DNA of 64,000 nucleotides from JANQFM01 sp035471925 (lineage in GTDB: Bacteria; Acidobacteriota; UBA6911; RPQK01; DATIPO01). The notes below the pieces were generated by a model. That model searched no databases. It was not told where the DNA came from and worked only from the letters and a program-made list of their open reading frames with translations. This document shows, one piece after another, positions 57,945 to 64,000 of this stretch. Location: assembly GCA_035471925.1 (NCBI GenBank), contig DATIPO010000223.1:1-64000 (forward strand), read 5' to 3'. The position numbers and the translations under genes were made by a program. Position 1 is the stretch's first letter, and each line of letters starts with the position of its first letter.

Positions 57945-58128
57945 CTTGAGTTTGCGGGCTACAATCCGAGGACCGTCCAGGAGCTACTGGGCCACAGCGA
58001 CATCCACACCAGCATGCGCTATGCACTTCGCGCCCACTCACGCCAGCAAGAGCGTGATCGAGGCACAGCGCCGCGAGGCGGTGGAAGCCGAAAAATCGCA
58101 GGCGACAAACAGGCAACAGGCAACGTGA
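57945..58128 (+). pseudogene. Remnant of a tyrosine recombinase (integrase) C-terminus, frameshifted
   Basis: GYNPRTVQELLGHSDIHTSMRYA (split across 57957-58022) matches the end of phage-type integrases, where LLGHxxIxTTxRYAH is conserved. After that the frame changes by one position, and APTHASKSVIEAQRREAVEA continues in the second frame to a stop at 58128. The HxxR box and the rest of the catalytic domain are missing. It lies 52 bases before the 3' end of tRNA-Leu (minus strand), the usual orientation of an integrated element. Confidence 0.75.
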
Positions 58129-58179
58129 CTGAGAAGAGGATGGAACAGGTGGACGGCGCTAAGTCGTTGAAAACAAGAA

Positions 58180-58264
<85 letters not shown>

Positions 58265-58928
58265 ATCAGAGGCGGGGCTTGGCGTCCGAGCCGCCGCGGC
58301 GGATCTACATTGTACGGAAAAAAGAACAGGGGAACAAAGCTTTTCCGCTTGAGGGTGGTGGGGGAAACACACAAGTCTCCCCCTACCCGCTTGAGATCAC
58401 TGGGAACGGGGCGCCGATTGGCCAGGGATCTGCGAACTCGATGTCGGCAACCGCGATCTTGACAGCAAAATGCGGAAGTCGTTCAGCCTCATGGGCCTGC
58501 CCATGACGAGTGGGTTGGTTCTGGATAGAGGACTGACCTCCTCCATGCTGCTTCCTGGCAAGTTGCAGAGTGGCAGGCGGGGCGAGGTGAACATCACCTA
58601 CCAGTGCGAGATCGGTCGGTCGATGGTCAGGTCGTCGAGACGGGGGATGGAGTTTCGGGCCTTCGCCGGCGGAGGGAGAGGCGTGGGGGAGCGGCGGGGA
58701 AGCCTTCGCCGCTCCGCTTGGCGTAGGAAGGCAGTTTGGCGGGGCGTTACAATAAGAAGCGCCGATCTCCGTTGGCTTGGCCGGCTTCCGGAAAGCTTCC
58801 ATCGGTCTCGCTTCTGCCTCTACATGCGTCATGGCAGTGAAGAAGGGATCAATCGCGTGGCAAGAAACTTCCAAGCGCCTGACTCCAGGGAGAATGACCT
58901 CTGCTATACTCGGCCCATCATGCCGGGT
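58265..58928. other. Intergenic stretch between the two tRNA genes, no gene supported
   Basis: I find no convincing gene. CCGCCGCGGCGG (58291-58302) is a perfect palindrome. TACAAT at 58314-58309 (minus) could be the -10 of tRNA-Leu. Long frames here overlap the tRNAs and resemble the classic false ORFs read opposite tRNA genes. Confidence 0.5.
58905..58910 (+). promoter_or_regulatory. TATACT -10 element before tRNA-Pro
   Basis: TATACT lies 18 bases before the tRNA start, giving a leader of about 12 bases. No good -35 hexamer is seen at the usual spacing. Confidence 0.4.
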
Positions 58929-59005
<77 letters not shown>

Positions 59006-59403
59006 TCTCCTCCATCCCCGAATGGATTCTGGACGACGAATAGGAAAAAGGCACGATTCGTGTCGGAACTCGCCTAGCTGGCCCTTGCCACAGCCTTTCA
59101 GGAGTGAACAAGAGACAATCCCCCTTGAACACGTCGAGGGGTGATGATTCCGCGCAAGGGCGGAGTCCCTTCCCCGGGAATCGGGGAGTTTTTCCACACC
59201 GTGGTTCCTGCCAAGCTCCATTCCCGCCGGCCCGAGAGAGACCGGCGATCACCCTTCCAAAATCGCTCAATGCCCCTGTTCATAAGGGTTTGCGCTCGAC
59301 AGCCGGTTGTGAGGCCGCCTTTGGCATGTCCTTTGCACCTTGTGTAAGTGCGAGTCGATTGAATGAATCGAAGGTGCTCAGAGCACCGAAAGGATAGAAG
59401 ATC
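59006..59403 (+). promoter_or_regulatory. Upstream region of lipoprotein gene with sigma-54-type promoter
   Basis: TTGGCATGTCCTTTGCA at 59321-59337 matches the -24/-12 consensus (GG at 59323-59324, GC at 59335-59336, ten bases between). GGTGCTC (59373-59379) and GAGCACC (59381-59387) form a 15-base palindrome just before the ribosome site. The rest of this 400-base stretch shows no gene. Confidence 0.6.
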
Positions 59404-60000
59404 ATGTGGAAACGGATACTTAGCGTGTTGACAGCTTTAGCGACTCTTCTCTGGCTAGCCGCCTGCAGCGGAGTGGAAGCTCTAGATGCAGAGCAGACCA
59501 TCGAAGTGCCGGCTGGAATGCGCATGTCAGTCACCCTGGACGAGCGTCTGGACTCCGGTGATAACTACGTGGGCGACACATTCAGCATGACAGTGGCCGA
59601 GGAGGTTGTCGTCAATGAACAGACCGCAATCCCCGTGGGGACCGTCGTGAGCGGCGTGGTTTCCGACGTGGAAAGCGCCGGACGTCCCAACAAGGGCGGC
59701 AAGCTCTCGATCGAACCCCGCCAACTCACCGTGAGAGGCGAATCGATACCCCTGAAAGGCGACATCGTCTCCTTCCGCGGCGAAGGCAGCATTAAGGAGG
59801 ACCTGAAGGAAATCGGCATCGCCAGCGGCGTCGGAGCCGCCATCGGAGCCTTGATTGACGGCGGCAAAGGCGCTCTGGCCGGACTGGCCATCGGCGGCGT
59901 GGGCACCTTTCTCTCCACCAAGGGAGAACAAGTCGAATTGCCCCCCGAGACGCCCCTCGTGATTCAGTTGAACGAGGCCATCGAAGTGCCGCAAGGATAA
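59404..60000 (+). CDS. Lipoprotein with glycine-zipper segment, unknown function
   Basis: The 198-residue product has a lipobox (LLWLAAC). The mature chain has a beta-rich domain (residues 35-135, VPAGMRMSVTLDERLDSGDNYVGD, IPVGTVVSGVVSDVE) resembling a translocated OB- or SH3-like fold seen in several acidobacterial lipoproteins. A glycine-rich amphipathic region (about 142-170, GVGAAIGALIDGGKGALAGLAIGG) may embed in the outer membrane. AAGGA lies before the ATG. A sigma-54-type promoter and a palindrome precede it, and a terminator follows, so it is an independently controlled gene. Confidence 0.8.
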   Translation: MWKRILSVLTALATLLWLAACSGVEALDAEQTIEVPAGMRMSVTLDERLDSGDNYVGDTFSMTVAEEVVVNEQTAIPVGTVVSGVVSDVESAGRPNKGGKLSIEPRQLTVRGESIPLKGDIVSFRGEGSIKEDLKEIGIASGVGAAIGALIDGGKGALAGLAIGGVGTFLSTKGEQVELPPETPLVIQLNEAIEVPQG

Positions 60001-60028
60001 CGCGCCTAACTCTTCCACCTTACCAAGC

Positions 60029-60057
60029 CGGCGGCCTGCAAAGGCCGCCGCTTTTTT
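60029..60057 (+). terminator. Rho-independent terminator of the lipoprotein gene
   Basis: CGGCGGCCT (60029-60037) pairs with AGGCCGCCG (60042-60050) around GCAA and is followed by CTTTTTT. It lies between two convergent genes and may serve both. Confidence 0.88.
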
Positions 60058-60062
60058 GTCGC

Positions 60063-61307
60063 CTATATGTTTTCGTAGCTGAGCGACTCGGCCAGGCGCG
60101 GATCGCGCATCGGCACCAGCTTGGGACGCCTCATCAGGTAGGCCAAGGCTCCCAGGAAAACCCCTCCGACACCGATCAGGCAAGTCAGATCCAGCAGATG
60201 GGGATGGAAGCCCAGAGCCCCGGCGACCCCGTCAACCGTGGTGGTTCGGCTGGGCATGACCAGCCAGTAGAGATCGATGTAGTGGACCAACAGCAGCCAA
60301 ACAGAGGCGACCGCGATGGTGATTTTGCGGCGCTTGATGCTGATCGGCAGCAGGAAGAAGAAGGGCAAAGCGAAGTGTCCGGCAGCCAGGAAGATGGAAA
60401 CCTCGCGCCATCCGTGCTCCCAACGGTGGGCGTACCACAGGGTTTCCTCGGGAATGGCGCCGTACCAGATGAGCATGAACTGGGAAAAAGCGATGTAGGC
60501 CCAGAAAACCACGAAGCCGAAGAGCAGCTTGCCCAAGTCGTGAAAGTGCTCATAGGTGACGACGCTGGTCAGCAGGTCGCGTGCCTGCAGGCGGATGATC
60601 AAAAGCACCAGCAAGGCCAGGGCCCCCAGAAAACTGCCGGCGAAGAAGTAGACTCCGAAGATGGTCGAATACCAGTGGGGATCGAGTGACATGATCCAGT
60701 CGAACGAGGCGAAGGTCAGGGTCACGCCGAAGACGATCAATGCCGGAGCGCTGCGGGCTTGCAGCTTGCGGGTGATGGCGGGATCTCCCGCTTCGTCCTG
60801 ACGCATCGATTCCTTGCGGAACCACCAGGCCACCAGCGTCCAGGCCACGATGTAGAAGATGGAGCGGATGAGGAAGAAGGGCTCGTTGAGGTAGCCCGAC
60901 TTGGCTCGCAGAAGGGGATCCGCCTCGACGGCCTCGTGATGCGTCCAGTGGTAGAGATCATGCAGTCCCAGGAAGAGCAGCGGCAGCATGAGGACGCCCA
61001 GCACGGGCAAGGTGGCCATTCCATGCTCGGCCAGCCGACGCACGGCCACGCTCCATCCCGCCCGTGAGGCCAGGGTGGCCAGGACGAAGAACATGCAGCC
61101 CAGTCCCAGGCTGATGAAGAAGAGGCACGCCACCAAATAGGAATTCCACAACTGCTGGCTGCTGCCGCTCAGGCCCCAGATCAAGGAAACGGCCAGGAAA
61201 ACGATCCCGACGCCGCCCGCAATCATGGGCATGCGGGCCCAGGGGTGATCTTGGGGGATGGAGATTTCCCGCGGGTCGATGGCGGGCAGTTGATGCGAAT
61301 CAGCCAC
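60063..61307 (-). CDS. actF: Alternative complex III subunit ActF (quinol:cytochrome c oxidoreductase)
   Basis: ActF is a multi-pass inner-membrane subunit of alternative complex III, which oxidises quinol and passes electrons to cytochrome c. The 414-residue protein has about ten helices and the conserved parts HDLYHWTHHEAVEADPLLRAKSGYLN (around 115-141), FASFDWIMSLDPHWYSTIFGVYFFAG (around 205-230) and the terminal helices. The ATG at 61307 follows the actCD gene by 76 bases on the same strand. The monoheme ActE gene that usually lies between ActD and ActF is missing here. Confidence 0.88.
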   Translation of the reverse strand: MADSHQLPAIDPREISIPQDHPWARMPMIAGGVGIVFLAVSLIWGLSGSSQQLWNSYLVACLFFISLGLGCMFFVLATLASRAGWSVAVRRLAEHGMATLPVLGVLMLPLLFLGLHDLYHWTHHEAVEADPLLRAKSGYLNEPFFLIRSIFYIVAWTLVAWWFRKESMRQDEAGDPAITRKLQARSAPALIVFGVTLTFASFDWIMSLDPHWYSTIFGVYFFAGSFLGALALLVLLIIRLQARDLLTSVVTYEHFHDLGKLLFGFVVFWAYIAFSQFMLIWYGAIPEETLWYAHRWEHGWREVSIFLAAGHFALPFFFLLPISIKRRKITIAVASVWLLLVHYIDLYWLVMPSRTTTVDGVAGALGFHPHLLDLTCLIGVGGVFLGALAYLMRRPKLVPMRDPRLAESLSYENI

Positions 61308-61383
61308 GGTTTGCGTCTCCCTCGATTCGGTCGCTGCGGATTCGGTCCGTTTTGAAGAGCATTGGGTTCATCGTCCTCTCGGG

Positions 61384-63363
61384 TCAGGCCGGTTCGGGGA
61401 CGGCTTCCACACCGGAAGCGCCCGCTTTCTTGAGAAAAGCCGTGGTGGTGCGGCGGTCGAACTGGGGATCTTCGGCTTCGATGGAAATGAAGAATTCGTC
61501 GTCGCTCACGCCCGCGAACTCCTCGGACTCAAAGAGCGGATGATGATGGCGTGGCAGACGCGAGAAGTGGAGGAAGCCCAAAACCGCGCCCAGCGCTCCG
61601 CCCAGCACTCCGGTCTCGAACATGATGGGGACGAAGGCCGGCCAACTGAAGAAGGGCTTGCCCGAGATGACCAGGGGATAAGCCTCCACGCTCACCCACC
61701 ATTGCAGCAGCATTCCTGCCGCCGCGCCGCCCAGTCCCAGCACCAGCACGGCGTAGGGCACCATCGATCGGCCCAGTCCCATGGCCCGCTCCAGTCCGTG
61801 GACGGGAAAGGGAGTGTGGGCGTCCCAGGCTTTATATCCGGCCTCCCGAACCTTGGTGCAGGCGGCCCTGAGCGCCGATGGATCGGAGAACTTGGCCAGC
61901 AGCCCCCACGATCCTTCGCCCTCGGGATCAGCCCCTTCCTGAGCGGCGGCTTTGTGCAGTTCGTCGCCAGTGCGATCCTCGGCTTCGGCCTCTTCGTGAG
62001 CGTGGGCTTGCGGCAGGACGCCTTTAACCTCGGCAATGGCCACCATGGGCAAGAAGCGGACGAAGAGGGTGAAGAGCGTGAAGAAGAGTCCGAAGCTTCC
62101 CGCCAGAGTCGCGATGTCCCACCAGGTGGGCGTGAAGTAGTCCCAACTGGCCGGCAGAAAGTCGCGGTGCAGCGAAGTGACCACGATGACGAAGCGCTCA
62201 AACCACATCCCGATATTCACCAGGATGGAAACGATGAAGAGAATCACCACGTTGGTGCGGGCCTTCTTGAACCAGAAGATCTGAGGCGAAAGCACGTTGC
62301 AGCTCACCATGATCCAGTAGGCCCAGGCGTAGGGTCCGAAGGCGCGGTTGAGGAAGGCGAACTGCTCGAAGGGGTTGCCCGAATACCAGGCGATGAAGAA
62401 CTCGATTCCGTAAGCGTATCCCACCAGCGAGCCGGTGAGCAGAATGAGCTTCGCCATGCGGTCGAAGTGGAGCATGTTGATGATGTGCTCCATCTTGAAG
62501 ACCACCCGGCAAATGAGCATGAGCGTCAGGACCATGGCCATGCCCGAGAAGATGGCGCCGGCCACGAAGTAAGGCGGGAAGACGGTAGTGTGCCAGCCCG
62601 GAAGCTGGGAGGTGGCGAAGTCGAAGGAGACCACCGAGTGGACGGAAAGCACCAGCGGAGTGGCCAGTCCGGCCAGCAGCAGGTAGGCCCGCTCGTAGTG
62701 CAGCCACTGGCGGTGAGAGCCGCGCCATCCCAGCGAGAGGAAGCCGAAAGTGATCTTGCGCAGGCCGGCCTTGGCCCGGTCGCGGACGGTGGCCAGGTCG
62801 GGAATCAGTCCCAGGTACCAGAAGAGAGCTGAGACGGTGAAGTAGATGGAGACGGCGAAGACGTCCCACATCAGCGGACTGCGGAACTGAGGCCACATGT
62901 CCATCTGGTTGGGCAAGGGAAGCATCCAGTAGGCCACCCAGGGGCGTCCGGTGTGGATGCCGGGGAAGACCAGGGCGCACATGACGGCGAAAAGCGTCAT
63001 GGCCTCGGCGGCCCGGTTGATGGACGTCCGCCAGCGCTGGCGGAAGAGAAAGAGGACCGCCGAAATCAGGGTGCCGGCGTGTCCGATGCCGACCCAGAAG
63101 ACAAAGTTTACGATGGGCCATCCCCAGGCCACGGGGACGTTGTTGCCCCAGATGCCGATGCCTTCCCACATCAGCCAGGCGATGGAAACGCCGAAGACGC
63201 CCAACAGGCCCATGGAAATGGCCAGCGTAATGTACCAGCCCAGCGACGGCTTCCATTCCAGAGGCTGCGCCACCGATTCGGTGATATCGTGGAAGTCGGG
63301 TTTGCCGCCGATCAGATCAGGTCGTTTATCAACCGGATCGATATCCATGACTGCCTGGGCCAT
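61384..63363 (-). CDS. Alternative complex III fused subunit ActC-ActD (NrfD-like plus DUF3341)
   Basis: Residues about 1-460 are an NrfD/PsrC-type membrane protein with ten helices (WGWPIVNFVFWVGIGHAGTLIS, HSVVSFDFATSQLPGWHTTVFPPYFVAG), matching ActC, which binds quinol. After a charged linker of about 35 residues, residues 495-640 match ActD (DUF3341; GLLAKFSDPSALRAACTKVREAGY, FEVGVLGG-like FETGVLGGALGAVLGFL). In other bacteria ActC and ActD are separate genes. ActF follows directly. Upstream the gap leads to a divergent helicase, so ActA and ActB are not adjacent. Confidence 0.86.
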   Translation of the reverse strand: MAQAVMDIDPVDKRPDLIGGKPDFHDITESVAQPLEWKPSLGWYITLAISMGLLGVFGVSIAWLMWEGIGIWGNNVPVAWGWPIVNFVFWVGIGHAGTLISAVLFLFRQRWRTSINRAAEAMTLFAVMCALVFPGIHTGRPWVAYWMLPLPNQMDMWPQFRSPLMWDVFAVSIYFTVSALFWYLGLIPDLATVRDRAKAGLRKITFGFLSLGWRGSHRQWLHYERAYLLLAGLATPLVLSVHSVVSFDFATSQLPGWHTTVFPPYFVAGAIFSGMAMVLTLMLICRVVFKMEHIINMLHFDRMAKLILLTGSLVGYAYGIEFFIAWYSGNPFEQFAFLNRAFGPYAWAYWIMVSCNVLSPQIFWFKKARTNVVILFIVSILVNIGMWFERFVIVVTSLHRDFLPASWDYFTPTWWDIATLAGSFGLFFTLFTLFVRFLPMVAIAEVKGVLPQAHAHEEAEAEDRTGDELHKAAAQEGADPEGEGSWGLLAKFSDPSALRAACTKVREAGYKAWDAHTPFPVHGLERAMGLGRSMVPYAVLVLGLGGAAAGMLLQWWVSVEAYPLVISGKPFFSWPAFVPIMFETGVLGGALGAVLGFLHFSRLPRHHHPLFESEEFAGVSDDEFFISIEAEDPQFDRRTTTAFLKKAGASGVEAVPEPA

Positions 63364-63514
63364 AGGCTTTCCATCCTCAAGAATGCGGTTTCAGGTCTCC
63401 TGCGCCCAAACCCCGCCGGGGCGGCTCCTCTCTTGGCCTGCGGCGGGCTGCTGCGCAAGCCGTCCAGCCGCCGTTTTGAGCGCACTCATGACCGGTTGCA
63501 GGAGAAACTACACC

Positions 63515-63548
63515 AAGGCCGCATAAGACGCAAGTGTTGCGCGGCCTT
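63515..63548. promoter_or_regulatory. Hairpin in the divergent actCD/helicase gap
   Basis: AAGGCCGC (63515-63522) pairs with GCGGCCTT (63541-63548); inside, GCAA/TTGC (63530-63540) extends the structure. There is no T-run. GCCGGGGCGGCT also occurs twice, at 63415 and 63554. Function unknown. Confidence 0.45.
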
Positions 63549-63618
63549 AATTCGCCGGGGCGGCTGGGGCCCCTGTGGGACGCTCAGCGGGAGGCGCCTG
63601 CCGACAGGGGAAGCCGCT

Positions 63619-64000
63619 ATGATGAGAAGTCGGCCTATGAACCAATATGTGCCCGAGAATCCGCTCATCGTGCAGGGCGATCACACCATCCTGGTGGAGG
63701 TGGCGGCGCCCCGCTACGCGGAGGTCCGCGACCGCTTGCAGGCCTTTGCCGAACTGGTGAAATCACCCGAGCACGTCCACAGCTACCGCATCACTCCCCT
63801 CTCTATCTGGAACGCCTGCGCGGCCGAAATCTCCACTCAGTGGATCCTGGACACCCTGCGAGAATTCGCCAAATATCCGGTCCCTGACCATGTCCTCCAC
63901 GAGATCACCGACTTCGCCTCCCGCTATGGACGCCTGCGCCTGGAACGCGCCGACGGCGGACTGATTCTGGTGGCCGACGAGGCTCCCTTGGCCGAGGAGA
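63619..64000 (+). CDS. XPB-type DNA helicase, N-terminal part (3' partial)
   Basis: The open frame continues past the window edge. The visible 127 residues have the bacterial XPB/ERCC3 N-terminal block: NPLIVQGDHTILVEV near residue 15, FAELVKSPEHVHSYRITPLSIWNACAAEIST, and FASRYGRLRLERADGG near 103-118. Bacterial XPB proteins are about 550-600 residues and unwind DNA in repair; the helicase motifs lie outside the window. Two starts are possible (63619 and 63637). The gene is divergent from actCD. Confidence 0.85.
   Translation, partial: MMRSRPMNQYVPENPLIVQGDHTILVEVAAPRYAEVRDRLQAFAELVKSPEHVHSYRITPLSIWNACAAEISTQWILDTLREFAKYPVPDHVLHEITDFASRYGRLRLERADGGLILVADEAPLAEE

Overview
The window looks like a GC-rich chromosomal segment of an Acidobacteriota bacterium. 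The support is family content rather than a phylogeny. It includes a PadR-linked FtsX/MacB permease of the acidobacterial duplicated type (ADOP), an Oar-like TonB receptor with an N-terminal carboxypeptidase-regulatory domain, a Ser/Thr kinase with a TPR tail, a CHRD protein, M16 peptidase pairs, a PEGA-flanked protease and an alternative complex III module. No ribosomal RNA, CRISPR array or complete mobile element is visible.

Layout. Positions 1-6800 hold housekeeping and accessory genes: a symporter tail, pcm, rnhB, an acyltransferase, two alpha/beta hydrolases, a chromate transporter and two small secreted proteins. Positions 6800-15400 hold a CHRD protein behind a long leader, then a three-gene RND efflux operon whose first gene fuses a substrate-binding protein to a TolC channel. 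Positions 15500-19600 hold a Ser/Thr kinase, an uncharacterised WxxH/CS-D protein and a bacilliredoxin-rhodanese fusion, with a long hairpin between the last two. Positions 19786-27340 are the rimP-nusA-infB-DUF503-nrnA-truB translation operon, with a good promoter, a leader terminator and no rbfA. Positions 27480-34850 hold three M16 peptidases around a palindromic divergent promoter, a Pal-like lipoprotein and a SpoIIE-type phosphatase.

Positions 35000-38330 are the most unusual part. An alkaline-phosphatase-fold enzyme is followed by an HTH-HEPN-like protein, a secreted thioredoxin-like protein, tandemly repeated start regions, and two small paralogous ORFs joined by GTGA stop/start overlaps. 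This grades into a palindromic dispersed repeat. Positions 38329-48150 are mostly metabolic: an AtuA-like protein, GNAT, DinB, dienelactone hydrolase, malic enzyme, citrate synthase, an AlkD-like glycosylase and an APC permease. Positions 48231-56150 hold the TonB receptor, a WG-repeat lipoprotein, DoxX and the ADOP/PadR pair. Positions 56150-59010 hold a PEGA-protease-PEGA gene, a frameshifted integrase remnant abutting tRNA-Leu, and tRNA-Pro. The right end has a lipoprotein with a sigma-54-type promoter, alternative complex III genes (actF and a fused actCD, with no actE, actA or actB here), and the start of an XPB-type helicase.

Several genes appear to lack a 5' leader (positions 1911, 28917 and 56149). 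Several short dispersed repeats recur across the window: a GGCCAC/GTGGCC palindrome three times, a CTAGCCC-ended element twice, and a GCCGCCGGCT motif on both sides of the bacilliredoxin gene. Functions rest on recognition of motifs by eye; no database search was run.
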